DNA of 64,000 bases from Crambe crambe (Eukaryota; Porifera; Demospongiae; Poecilosclerida; Crambeidae). The notes below the pieces were generated by a model that had not been told where the DNA came from, did no database searches, and saw nothing but the letters and a program-made list of their open reading frames with translations. The stretch spans positions 5,244,858-5,308,857 of the forward strand of contig OZ004598.1 of assembly GCA_963924555.1 (NCBI GenBank). The letters are read 5' to 3'. The translations under genes were made by a program, and so were the position numbers. Shown here piece after piece: positions 35,881 to 47,494 of the stretch. How positions within the stretch are numbered: position 1 is the first letter of the stretch; every line of letters begins with the position of its first letter.

Positions 35881-35999
35881 TTTGGAATTGAAGTACCCGC
35901 CTCCGGCGAGCTAGCCACCACGTGCGCATGCGCACGTGGACATGAATGTGACGTCATCGAGCATAAAAATATTTAATGTGACGTCAAAAAATAATGATT
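35881..35999. promoter_or_regulatory. GINS3 promoter with palindromic E-boxes flanking an NRF1-type core
   Basis: At 35919-35938, CACGTG-CGCATGCG-CACGTG forms a 20-bp perfect palindrome: two E-boxes around a GCGCATGCGC NRF1-like core, 39-60 bp upstream of the ATG. TGACGTCA-like sites follow (gtgacgtcat, gtgacgtcaa) near 35948 and 35979. Confidence 0.6.
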
Positions 36000-37587
36000 C
36001 TATGCTATAGGTGAGAAGCCAGTGGCTGGTCCCTGTTCATCAGGACTGTGATTATGATAGTAAGATGAAAGTTGGTAATAGTTCAGGCAAATTACGACCA
36101 CCAAAATTAGCAAGAGCAGAAATATCAGAAGAAAGAAGTTGATGTATGCAACCATCTTATTCCAATTAGCCATTTGATTCTACAAACACAAAACTTGATT
36201 ACTCCATGCTGCATAGCTAATTCAATAGACAAACTTACCAAGTTGTTTATTAGTATTTCCATTGCCGAATTCTTTGCTTCCAATGGGTGTGGCTTTGGCT
36301 GACTACCCTTCCTTTTCAGGTTCTGCAAGAGATGGTCTTCAGGCTCTTCATCAGTGGCATAATGTTCCAGCTCACCTACAGAAAATAAGACACACCCATC
36401 TACTCAGAATCCATAAGGAGTCATATATAGCAGAATAAAGGACACACCCACCAGGGACATCTGAGAGGTTGTCCTATAAGTGTATTAACACTATGAGAAT
36501 GTGACATTTGGGACCTTAAAGGTCGTCCCTGCAATAGTGGAACCTCTGAAAAAAAGACACATGTGGGACAACCATTTTGTACTTTGTAGAAAGGTTGTCC
36601 TTCCTTTAGATCTAAGACACTATGGGGACATGACATTTGGGGACTATGAAGGTGGAGAGTTTAATCCTTGTCTTTATCGGAGGTTCTACTATAAACACAC
36701 AGCAGCTGCTCTGTTTTGTAAGCTTGTCCTATGTCTACGATTCCGTGGGTAGTTTGGCATTTATAAACACAGCACAGTTAGACAGGATAATATTGCATGC
36801 AAGACGTGTTTAAAAAATGAATCGGAAACAATTCATAGCAAGTAAGAGTATGGATCATACTTGACTCCTATAAGTGGTACCTTCATGATTGACATACCCT
36901 TCCCCAACAAATCAAAAGGATAAACTCATTGGAATGCTAGGAATGTTCAGAGGTTCTCCACATTTCAGTTAGCTACCCAATACATAACCCTCACACCTGT
37001 TAACCCAACCTGCACACCTGTTGTTTTGTCTCTCTTTTGCCTCCTCCTTAACGAATCTCCGCCCTCAACTCCATCCATCTCTTCCTCTTCAACTAACGAA
37101 TCCGGATAACTCCCTCTGTGCGCCATCTGCTTCTTACCCTTTACCACATTGCTCCCTTCACTCATCTTCCTGTTGAACATCGGTGACGCACTACCTTCAT
37201 ACGAAGAAGAAGAGGCAAACTGCATGTCAGTGTTGGAATCAAGTTCTGCAAATTCTCGTCTTTTTATAGCAAGCATTTCGTCCTCCATTGATCCATAGCT
37301 ACCTTTTGAAGAATCTCGACTTCCTTTCTTTTTGAAGAATCCTCGACGGATGTTTGCCAATCCATCAACAGAGTTTTCTTCACCGTCAGAAAAATCTTCC
37401 AAGTCAGACCCTGCCACAGAAGAGTCGTTAGATTGGATATACTCATAGCTTGGAGCTTCGGAAATAACATTTCTGCTTGCTTTCGAGCTATATCTCAAAC
37501 TTGGGGAGTCACTACTTCTGGATGATGAAGGGCGAGACATGGGTGGGGTGAAGGATACCACATCCAAAAGTGGAGATTTTAGTCCTT

Positions 37588-37667
<80 letters not shown>

Positions 37668-39185
37668 CATGACGATTACAGTAAAGTTCAATTCATACCT
37701 GAAATTCTTGGAGCATTCTTGAAGAGTTCCGCTTTCTCTCTCGCTGTTTGGGCATTCTTTTCAGCCTCCATGACATACTTCTGAGCTGCCTTGGCCTTCT
37801 TCATGGCTGTATTGGCTCTACTCTTTGCCAAAAGAGCCTTGTTTCTTGCTGACTCAGCAGCCTGGATGGCCTGAGTGTGAGCAGTCTGTACCTTAGTTTC
37901 CAACTGATGAGTCTTTAGTTGTAGTTTTTTTCTCTTCAGCACTACGATCAACTGTCCATTCTGCCACTGGCCTTCTCTCTTGATCTTATTATCATATACC
38001 ATGACCCCATAGCCTGTCTGCTTGTTATTGGACCACTGCCCATAGTATGTGTAAGAGCCAATACACTTGATCACACCATAACCATGTCTTTTATCGTCCT
38101 TCCATTCACCTTCATAAATTTGAATGTTCTCACCCTTTCCTGACACCTGGCTTTCCGGCTCGGTCATCCTTGATCGGTCCATGGTGGTGGCATTAGAGGA
38201 CAAGCTTGATAACATGTTGTAGCTTGGAGAACTGGTAATGGATGTTCTTTTGAAGGGTGTGATGAAGCTGGAGAGAGGCTTTTGATGCTTGATAGTGGTT
38301 TGGTCTTGACTTAGAGAAGAATCCTTGTCCCGGATTTCATATGCAGCAGAAGTCCGAGTACCACATCCATACCGCATACCATTCTTGTACTGCCCTCTGT
38401 AGCAACCTGAAAAGAAAAGAAAACATGCTAAAAGCATAACCTGATGCAGCCGTAACATTAGCAATAATCAGTGTTGCTACTACTTAGTTCAAAGAAATCA
38501 TAAATTTTCAGTATGCACTCAATAGAGAAATCCATTGAAGCACAAGCACTAGTATAAGAAGTCCAATCCTTAAAATTGGCTGCAATTTTTATTAGAGGCG
38601 AAGAGGTTGACCAATCATGCTGCTCTGCCAATACACTAGGGACCTACCCCCCTCCCCTTGCCTTCAGGAAGGAAACAGGAGAGAGGTATGTAAACAGCTT
38701 TTCCTGGAAGCAGGGGCTCTCATAATTGCATGCTTAATTATGCTGTTCATTGACAAACCACGTACCTGCCTCAGGCAAATTATCCTCTTTTGCTTACCTC
38801 CATCTAAATAGACCTCCTCTCCCTCTCCATCTTGCTTTCCATTTCTCCATGAGCCTCTGAAAACGCTGTTGGGTAACTTCATAACCCCATAAGGCCCCCT
38901 AGCACCACGAACGTACTCCCCACAATACTCCGTGCCATCTTCACGGATTTCTTTGCCATGACCATGTCTTTTATTGTCTTTCCACGTTCCCATGTACCTC
39001 ATACCACTGTGGGGCCACGTATAGACTCCGCTAACCTGTCCCCCTTCGGCCCATAGGCCTTCGAACCGTCCTCTTCCGCCAGGTCCTGTACCACAGCCGT
39101 GCCCGTGAGACGAATCCTTCTCCCATTCGCCGCAGTAGACACCTCCGTCTTCATACTCGTAAATTATACCCCTGCAGCTGGACAT
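36000..39185 (-). CDS. Junctophilin-like MORN-repeat, tail-anchored protein
   Basis: The start at 39185 is MSSCRGIIYEYEDGGVYCGE. MORN units follow: WEKDSSHGHGCGTGPGGRG, FEGLWAEGGQVSGVYTWPHS, YMGTWKDNKRHGHGKE, YCGEYVRGARGPYGVMK, FRGSWRNGKQDGEGEEVY, then CYRGQYKNGMRYGCGTRTSA. A Ser/Thr joining region follows and two to three more MORN units (YEGEWKDDKRHGYGVIK, YYGQWSNNKQTGYGVMVYD). Next is a long Ala/Lys alpha-helix (AAESARNKALLAKSRANTAM), a disordered acidic region (36965-37567), and a C-terminal membrane anchor (FFLLIFLLLLILVVVICLNY) with a short tail. This is the full junctophilin order: 6 + 2 MORN, helix, divergent region, TM. Junctophilins tether ER/SR to the plasma membrane. The match in MORN spacing (GVYTWP, YGVRE-like) is better than to generic MORN proteins. 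Confidence 0.88.
36490..36700. repeat. Interspersed repeat with 'ggaacctctga' termini in a junctophilin intron
   Basis: The sequence runs tagtggaacctctgaaaaaa...gtgggacaacc...ggttgtcc...cggaggttctacta, an imperfect inverted-repeat element. A relative, with ggaggtt/gttgtcc words and tccactgta end, lies at about 62690-62820. Confidence 0.55.
37591..37663. repeat. (GA)n microsatellite in a junctophilin intron
   Basis: About 72 bp of pure GA, close to a splice site. Confidence 0.97.
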
Positions 39186-39335
39186 GCTATCTATGATACT
39201 GCGAAGGCCAACGGTGTCTAAATGTCATGGCTTGCAGATAATATTTGACCTTTGTCACGCGTACACACGTACAATGTATGGGGGCGTTGTCTACAACGTT
39301 GTAAAATTAATTGTAATTGTGGTACACAAAGTATG

Positions 39336-41116
39336 CTATTGCTGTTTTGATCTGAGCTGAGAACGATGAGCAGTAACAGCCTGGAAACCGATCTTGATGC
39401 TCTGCACCGAACATCTAGAACCACAGGTTTCACACTGGAGAAAAAAGAGACGCGTCTCCTTCTGAAGGATAGTGTCAGGTGATCGACAGGTATGGCATGT
39501 GACATATTCCTCTGAGGATTGACAAAAACACAATGATGCAAGCATTAGTGTGAAGTTAGAAGAATCAACTCACTGATATATCTTCTCAAGACTGTCTCTA
39601 TCTGTTTTTGTTGGAACTTTCCTTTGATGATAAGTTGATTGTTGCCATCTACTGATCCACTGCATTACAATGTTATGGAACATAGAGTACTGGGAGGAGA
39701 AGATGGGATCTAAGCTATATGTCAATTGATTTTTTTCACCTTGTTCCAAGTTCAGACATCAAAAAAGCAAGTAGATGCTTTGGTTGCCGATGGAGTCTGA
39801 AAATCAAATAATCACATCAATTATTTACAAAGAAGACATAGAAGGACTTACAATTTGCATATGTCAGTGAAATTGACAAAGGAGGTCTTCTTGGCTCCTA
39901 CCCTCACTACCTGAGGGGGCTTCATCACCAGCTTCTTCTTCTGACCTCCCACCATAGTAGGGTTCTTTTCACGCATGATGTTGAACACCCTTTCCAAAAG
40001 CTATGATGGATAAAAGAATTTCAATGTCTTCTTTTCAGTTTTCTATTACGTATTAGTAATTCCTTTGATACCTAATTAGCTTGAACACTCTCCGGTTACA
40101 GGTTGGGCTACTGGTAATTAATAATTAACAAGGGACATCTTAGATTAATATGCACATACCCAGTCATGGTTCAAAGGTCAATTGATGACACACATGCATG
40201 TCACTCATTGCATGGCAACAAGGTCATGGTAAGAAAGGGTGAGAGAGAGAGAGGTCAATTGCTACATAGAGAGCAACAAGGAGACTACAGCAAGCCTAGC
40301 CAGGTTGGGGGCGCCGAACACTGACTGCAGAGACAGCAAGCAACAGGGAAGGCCAAGAAGAGCACAGCATAAGCTTAGCTAGAAGAAACCAACCCAATAC
40401 CATGTGATTGTTGAAGATTACTACTGCAGGTACATACGTACATGCAGACCAGTTAGAGCTAATGATAATGTGGACCCTTTACCAGATTGCTTGGTTCATT
40501 ATAGACCCTTTACCAAATGGCATGACCTCACGTACCTCCTCATAACTGTAATCCCTATCAGTTCCTGCCCAGGGACTGGTATCCACCTGCTCCTCCTCTT
40601 CATTTCCCACCCCTTCTTCCTTCTCATCCTCAACATATATCAGGGCTGTCTTAAAGTCATCAAAATGGATATTCTGCAATATTATGAGACATTATAGACT
40701 TATTCATACTTTATGAACCTTCAAAACTTCATACTGGTCTTCTCTTCTTTTTCTTAATAGGGAAGTCAAAATTGTCTAATATTTCATAGGCTGCTGCATC
40801 TGGCGCAGGTTCTTTTGTGAGGGTTGAGCCAGAGGCATCCAATGGGACTGATGGTTCTTGTACTTCAGTGGGTGGTGCTGGTGTAGATGGGACAGGTTCT
40901 GGTGCCTGAGGCTATGAGGAAGTAGTTTATCAATATACAATACAAGGTATAGCTATGACTGGCTATTTACTTCAAGTTCAAGCAGTTTCTTCTTCTTCCT
41001 TTTCTTTTTTTTCAGTTCCAACTCCAGCTATGAAGATGAGAATCGAATATTGACAGAATACATACACGTATTCATATCCTTACCATCAGTTCAGCCTCTT
41101 GAGGTTCAGTAGCCAT
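39336..41116 (-). CDS. EIF2S2: EIF2S2, translation initiation factor eIF2 beta
   Basis: It starts [11 protein letters not shown] at 41116. The N-terminus has a lysine block ([15 protein letters not shown]) and a second one after [12 protein letters not shown], equivalent to the K-boxes that bind eIF5 and eIF2B. Later exons: [91 protein letters not shown]. The final C4 zinc finger is [34 protein letters not shown], ending SQLRSKQQ. All elements of the eIF2 ternary-complex beta subunit are present. Only two K-boxes were seen by eye (vertebrates have three). Confidence 0.96.
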
Positions 41117-41238
41117 TCTGTGCAGGAAAGTCGACCCAAAAGTACAGTGCAAAGTACACGCGGCTTGCCAACTTCGGCCACGTGATTGCCATAATTAGGG
41201 GTTTTCCCTCAGTGCACTAATTTTCCGGTGGTGCATGC
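41117..41238. promoter_or_regulatory. Head-to-head promoter, EIF2S2 / DGAT1
   Basis: There are 122 bp between starts; E-box CACGTG is at 41179-41184 (ggcCACGTGatt). Confidence 0.5.
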
Positions 41239-43747
41239 ATGCAGCAAATCAATACAGCCATGGCTAAACCTAGGAGGAGAGCTACGTTAGGTACTTTTAA
41301 TAGTGAGGAGGAAAAGGCACCAAGGAGAACAAGCATGACCACAAGGAGAAGAGCTAACTCAAGTGGGAAAGAAGAAACTCAATTGCCACAATCATCAACA
41401 GTTACTAGTGACTCTGGTGCTACAGTTTTAGGAAGCACTTTGGCTAGCAGTAGACCAGACTACAGTAGACCAGACCACCCGTGAGAAAGCATTGTAGCTA
41501 TGGAAATTCATTTATTTATGGGAAAGTCTTTTTTGCAGGGTTCATGAGCAGTGTGAGTCACTTCTTTCATCAGGGAGTGGTTTCCAGAATTATCGTGGAC
41601 TTCTCAATGACTGCATTATTTTGCTTGTGAGTGAATAATGGGTTTAGCCTAGCATCTAGAATATCTACTGTTTAAATTAGTTATTGCATCAGTGCATCAG
41701 CAACCCTATTGTTACTATGGATACTAAAACTCTATACATTGGCACTGTCAACGCTTTCTTCTTTTCCAGGTGTTATCCAATTCACGCAATATCATCCACA
41801 ATCTCATAAAGTAAGGGCTAAAACTTTGTGGCTGAGTTAAGTGACCTTTCTCTGATCATGACCTTTGTAGATATGGGATTTTGGTCAATCCCATGCAGTT
41901 TGGCTCTCGTGCCATTAGCACAAACTGGACCCTTTGGCTCCTTTTCCTGAGTAAGTAATGACTCCTTCAGTTTGTTTGTTTGTTTGTTTATTTGCATAAC
42001 TAATTAGTTTTGACCTTTTGAATTGTAGTAAGTTACTCGGCACCACTGGTGGTTTTGCAGGTGGAAAAATTGGCTTCTAAGGTGAGCACATTTTGGGCTT
42101 CTTGTTATTGCAATTTTCACTCAGAACTCATTAACAGGGTCGTCTCCCCAATAGTGTCATTATCCTCTTCTATAGCATCTTTTCAACACTGCTGTTATTG
42201 GTCCCAGCACTGTACACATGTCTGATGCACATAGGACCTGGTAATAGTGCTAATTGGCAGTTTTTTTAATCAATAGTGGCATTCATTAGTCCAACTCTCC
42301 CACAAATTTTGATGTAATTTTTTTCCCTTAGCTGGTTCGTTCTTTGCCTTGGCCTGGTACACTATTTTGTGGATGAAAATGATCTCGTATGCTCAAGTGA
42401 ACTGGTGGTGCAGGAAAACAAGAAGTTAGTCTGGATTAGCACTTAGAGAAGCTACTCATTGTGTCTTTGTGTACACAGCTCAAAACAACAACTCTTCCCT
42501 GGTCCAGTATCCTCAAAATCTCAATCTAAAGGGTGAGTGAGTGACTTTTTCACAGTCCATGGTAATGTCACCTAGTGTAATAGTGTATGTCGGTATTCAA
42601 GATGGCACTACCTGTTAAGTGACCTTTGGTACTGACCTTGATACTACCATTGACTTTTGGTACTGACCTTTTAGACATGGTGTATTTCATACTTGCACCA
42701 ACTCTCTGTTATGAGCTGAACTTTCCAAGAAACGAGAAGATACGCAAGATTTTTTTGCTACGGCGTTTCCTTGAAGCTGTGAGCTCATTTAGGGTGTCTT
42801 TCTCGTTTGTTATCGGTTTATTTTTCCCTTCAGGTGTTCATCCTTAATGTTCAGCTAGCTATCTTCCAGCAGTGGATCATACCCACTGCTCTCAACTCAC
42901 TAGAACCTTTCAAGGATATGGACTGGGCACGCATGATAGAAAGGGTACTCCTTCTGGCTGTAAGTGAATGAAAGCATATTTCTATGATCCTCTTATCTCT
43001 TATCATCTCATTCTTTATCCGCTCCCCATCTCCTACTCCCTCTCTCCCTCCCCTCTCTTCCTACATAGCTTCCCAACCATCTCTTCTGGTTGCTAGGATT
43101 CTACTTTATGTTCCATGCCATTATGAATTTCATTGGAGAGCTCCTTAGATTTGGAGACAGAAAATTCTATGAAGACTGGTGGAACGCTCAAACCATTGGT
43201 GGCTTCTGGAAGACTTGGAACATGCCTGTCCATCGCTGGGCCTCTAGGTCAGTAACAAAATATTGAGAAATGATTCTACTTGTGACGCAATGCTATGCAG
43301 GCATATCTATAACCCATTGACTGATCTTGGGTGCAACAAATTAATTGGGCAATTGGCAGTGTTTGCACTCTCAGCATTCTTTCATGAGGTAAGTATTTGA
43401 TTGAACTTAGAATAAAATTAACTTTTCTCCATTGTGTTAGTATTTGGTGAGCCTTCCTCTTCAAATGATCCGGCCATGGGCCTTTGTTGGCATGATATCA
43501 CAAGTGAGTGTATAATGCGGTTTTAGATCTTGGATACCCTTTACCGAATACATGCCCCTCCATACAGTTCCCCCTAGGGATCTTGACAGCTCTTCCCTTT
43601 GCCAAGGGGCAAATAGGGAACGTGATAGTGTGGTGCAGTATAGTACTGGGTCAGCCAGTGGCCATTCTTATGTACCTCCATGACTATTACTGGCTCAACT
43701 GGTCCAGCAACACCTCACCCAATGCAACCACCATTTCCCTGGATTGA
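41239..43747 (+). CDS. DGAT1: DGAT1, diacylglycerol O-acyltransferase (MBOAT)
   Basis: The ATG at 41239 ([20 protein letters not shown]) or the in-frame ATG at 41260 starts a disordered Arg/Ser N-terminus. Then come [49 protein letters not shown] block [13 protein letters not shown] and the conserved [20 protein letters not shown]. Further on are [35 protein letters not shown] (the FYxDWWN acyl-CoA motif), [40 protein letters not shown] (catalytic His) and [20 protein letters not shown]. It makes triacylglycerol from DAG and acyl-CoA in the ER membrane. About 12 exons have introns mostly under 150 bp. ER lipid genes CNEP1R1 and DGAT1 share the window. Confidence 0.95.
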
Positions 43748-43918
43748 CCATTTTGGAAAATATCCCGTTTTTGGTCCTCCTTTTCTTCGCACATTCTCCT
43801 GCATTAGTGTATATTACATCTTGACCATTTTTCTTTAACCACTTGATAAAATGACTCTTGCAGTGAGTAGACTTATATCAAGAATGCTGCCATTTTATTT
43901 TGGAATATTATAAGTTGT

Positions 43919-44064
43919 ATTAAAATTGCTATGGATTGTGTCACAATACTATCATTAAAATTGCTATGGATTGTGTCACAATACTATCATTAAAATTGCT
44001 ATGGATTGTGTCACAATACTAACAGGTCATCATTAAAATTGCTGATTATGTCACAATACTACAG
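43919..44064. repeat. 35-bp tandem repeat, three full copies plus a degenerate fourth
   Basis: Unit attaaaattgctatggattg...tcacaatactatc starts at 43919, 43954 and 43989. A partial copy at about 44034-44064 contains the POP4 stop codon (tactACAGGTC). The array lies between the convergent DGAT1 and POP4 stops. Confidence 0.95.
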
Positions 44065-45010
44065 GTCAAGAGTTGATTTCTCTTTGAACTTTTTTGCTGA
44101 GCGTTCACTTGCTTTGAATTTCATGTGATTGCCATAGAGATAGAATCGGTGAGTATGAACATCAAAAGTGAAGATAGAGTTTGCCTTGGGAATAGCTGTG
44201 AAAAGGAAAAAGAAAGTTATGACTTAAGGAAGCTGACCTGTCCTATTGTCTCACTTCTGATTTTGTTATCCTTGGCTATCAATCTTAATGTGTTTTGTGT
44301 CTCTTGAAGGAGGATGCCTTCTGTCCCAACATACGAGGGACACTTGGAGCGCCACACTTTCATCATGCTTCCATGATAGTCCGCCTTCATCACTTTCTGG
44401 TTGAGCTGGGCCAAATTAACTTCCCTATTTTAAGAAAACTTCTTATTAGCATAGATAATCAGTGTTCCTATAGGGAGAGACTCCTTTAATTGTGGGGGTG
44501 AGGGGACAGAAGCTTTAAGAGTTATTCCCATTGTGAACATACTTTTTAGATTTTATTTGGAGTAAGTCGTCCATGTAGGAGAGCCACATAGAGTGTAGCA
44601 GAAGGAAATCTTCATACTTCTGTCCTTCTGAGGGTATTTGGTGTAATTTCAGTGCTTTCTTCTCTCTATTTGACAATTTCCGATTCCGTGGAGCACTGTG
44701 GGTGGAACCTTGTTTAGAGTGTTTCCTTGGAGACTCCAGGAACATAGTCTGCCGCTGCATCTTGCTAAGCATGTCATCCTGAAACTTGTATCCTTTCAAA
44801 CGGAGATTTAGGAAACCTTCAATAGCTTGTTTAGCAGAGGTTTGTTGAGAAGGAAGTTCCTAAATAACGAGCACCAGGCTGGACTTATTTTCAGTACCAT
44901 TAAATTAATAGTCTACCACGTACCTCTACACTCAAGATCTTACTGTTTGCTTTCACTACTGCGGAGGGTACAGTTTTATACAGTTCAGATTGTGAGCTCA
45001 AAGATGCCAT
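44059..45010 (-). CDS. POP4: POP4 (RPP29), RNase P/MRP protein subunit
   Basis: It starts MASLSSQSELYKTVPSAVVK at 45010. Exon 2 gives AKQAIEGFLNLRLKGYKFQD, KLSNREKKALKLHQIPSEGQ and YEDFLLLHSMWLSYMDDLLQ. Exon 3 gives KVMKADYHGSMMKVWRSKCP and SYVGTEGILLQETQNTLRLI. The last exon gives IPKANSIFTF and FYLYGNHMKFKASERSAKKF, ending STLDL. The Sm-like beta-barrel (KADxHG, KCPSYVGxxGIxxQET) and the C-terminal ERSAKKFK.KxTxDL are diagnostic. It acts in nucleolar RNase P (tRNA 5' maturation) and MRP (rRNA processing). Confidence 0.96.
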
Positions 45011-45185
45011 GCTGCCCACGTGGGGTCAAAGTTCAAAGCATGTCTACATCTCACCCCGTACCCGGTACCCGGACCCGGTGGCACGTGGCTAGTCTCGCGG
45101 GCCCGACCCTTTACCAACCGGTTGGTAAAGGGTCTGGCCCGCGAGACTACCCAGTGACCGTGGGCGGAGGTAGGCTGGATTTATA
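45011..45185. promoter_or_regulatory. Head-to-head promoter, POP4 / PYROXD1, with inserted hairpin
   Basis: There are 175 bp between starts with E-boxes at 45017-45022 and 45082-45087. Roughly a third of the region is the 60-bp hairpin element at 45090-45149. Confidence 0.55.
45090..45149. mobile_element. 60-bp hairpin element, TAGTCTCG termini
   Basis: TAGTCTCGCGGGCCCGACCC followed by TTTACCAACCGGTTGGTAAA and the reverse complement of the first part make an almost perfect inverted repeat with no real loop. Termini match the TAGYCTC family, but the flanks (gcacgtggc / cccagtgac) agree at only 5 of 9 positions, so a target duplication is not shown here. Confidence 0.75.
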
Positions 45186-47403
45186 ATGAATTATCAGTAT
45201 TTAATAGTTGGTGGAGGTATTGCTGGAGTATCCTGTGCTGAAGAGGTAAGGAAAGTTGAATGATTTATTTTTTTTCCATTAAAGATTTTTTTCAGCTTTC
45301 ACAATTAAGTCCCACTGCCACAATAACCTTAATCAGCGGTTCACATCTCATCAAAGCTGTCACTAATTTCACCAAAGTGAGCTATTATTGACCACACCCA
45401 TCATTTAATCACATGACCTATAGCGTTCAAATGTCTTGGAAGAGTTCAAGGTGGAAGAGAAACCTCTGTCATACATCACCCAACTCTGTCCCAATGTAAC
45501 AGTTCAACAGGCTAAACTTCTCTCCATAAATGCGACCCACAAGACAGTCAGATTATCAGATGGGGTTGTCCTAAAGTACGACAAACTCTGTCTGTGCACT
45601 GGAGCCATGCCTGCTGTAAGAGAATTGGATAGGTAATAGATCCTTCTTATGGTTTCTTGTGTATAGGTGATAGCTAGAAACCACCCGTTGGTGCTTGGGA
45701 TAAGGGACATGGAGAGTGCTTGCAAGTTCCAAGAGAAGTTGCAGCAAGCAAGGCGTATTGTAGTCGTGGGAAATGGAGGAATTGCAACAGAGATAGTGTT
45801 AGTAAGCTTCTTGAGTAATAAAATATTATAGCTATGCATTTGATGTTTGGTATTAATTTATAGGTATGAACTCAAAGGATGTGAAGTGGTTTGGGCCATT
45901 AAAGATGATTCCATTGGCCGCACTTTCTTTGATGAAGGAGCTGCCACTTTTTTTCTTCCTCATTTAGCCTCCAAGGGAGCGTCTTGTGAAGAGGTACAGA
46001 CGGAGGAGGAGGGGGGAGTGTTGGAGATCTCTCCCCTGAAGAGAACTAAGTATGCATTAGATAAGAAGCAGAAGGATGTTGACAAGAACAAGGAGACGAT
46101 GGGAGGAGCTTTAGGTCCAGATTGGCACTCTGACCTCAAAATGACTGGGAAAGCATTTGATGAGGTGACTAGCTAAACTCCTCAATTCTACTGTTACAGC
46201 TCTTCATTTCTGTAGAAGTATCGCCATGTACATGTGGAGTACAAGTGCGAAGTAAAGGAATTAATAACTAATGAAGAAGTTAAAATACGGGGAATTTCTC
46301 CAACCCAATTCCCCTTGAAACAGAGATCACAGGAAGCTGGACCAGGAGAGAAAAGTGAAGGAGATATCGGAGAGCCTCGGAAAGATGTACGCGTGGATGA
46401 AAAAGGGTGGCCTTTGTATGTGGTCCTCACTAATGGAGTTGTATTTGGGTGTGATTTGGTGGTCTCGGCAACCGGTGTGACTCCTAGCATAGGAGATTTA
46501 GAAGTGGAAGGGGGGAAGTTGGACTTGGCGGAGGATGGAGGTGTGAGGGTGGACAAGGAGATGAGGACGAGTGTGCCCGATGTGTATGCAGCAGGTGACG
46601 TGTGCTCTGTGGAGTGGGGTCACCACTCCCCACTGTGGTTCCAGGTGATATGTGGTTTATTGTATGGATCTATCATTATGTATTGTATGAATATAGATGC
46701 GACTGTGGACACAAGCACGACAAATGGGATCTTATGCCGGAAAATGCATTTCTGCACATTCAAGTAGCTAGCTAAAACTCTCCCATGCAGTGGGGGGTTA
46801 GCTGTAGCTTTCATTTTATGTATGCAGGTGGAGAGTCTATGATGCTGGATTTTTGCTTTGAGGTGTTCACACATGTTACTTCTTTCTTTGGCTACAAGGT
46901 GGTGTTACTTGGTCTGTACAATGGCCAAACCCTGGGAAACGATTACGAGGTCCTTTTGAGGTATACTAAAGGTAAGGTGAGATGATAGGCATTGTAAATG
47001 GGTTATATATCCTATTCAGAAGGAAGCATATGATTTATGGTATCCTGCATGAATCAGAGGCTCTTTGCATGCACACATTTTCAGGTGTGGAGTATGTGAA
47101 AGTAGTTCTGAAAGAAGGTCGGATGATGGGAACAGTCTTAATAGGAGAGACTGATTTGGAGGTAATATAATGCTAGCTAGCTAAGTGTTATGGAAGCATG
47201 CATGAATCATTGGTTTCAAGCTATGCTGGCTTGTGAATTATAGCTTATTAGTATAGCTACATATAACCTTTGACTTTATAATTGCACGCATGATCTGACT
47301 ATAGGAGACTTTTGAGAATCTTATTCTGGACCGAAATGATCTTTCTCAGTATGGGGACTCTTTGCTTGATCCTGATGTTGACATAGAAGATTACTTTGAC
47401 TAA
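45186..47403 (+). CDS. PYROXD1: PYROXD1, pyridine nucleotide-disulphide oxidoreductase
   Basis: It starts [20 protein letters not shown] with the FAD-binding GxGxxG (GGGIAG). Then [33 protein letters not shown], the NAD-binding site [19 protein letters not shown] and [20 protein letters not shown]. After an inserted charged loop come [53 protein letters not shown] and the C-terminal [40 protein letters not shown], ending [15 protein letters not shown]1 is a nuclear/cytosolic flavoprotein that lacks the redox CxxC of classical family members and protects the tRNA ligase complex RTCB; no CxxC is seen here either. Confidence 0.95.
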
Positions 47404-47494
47404 CCAAACAGAATTATTACTCCTGACTGCACTACACTGTTCATTCACACTATTGTAGCTACTGTTTCTGCATGTAACTATTCCCAGCTGGTCA

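Noticed and set aside
36421..36752. Short ORFs in the junctophilin intron (MSCPHSVLDLKEG... and complement)
   Set aside because: They lie in an interspersed repeat whose relatives occur elsewhere in introns; there are no conserved residues and no splice links.
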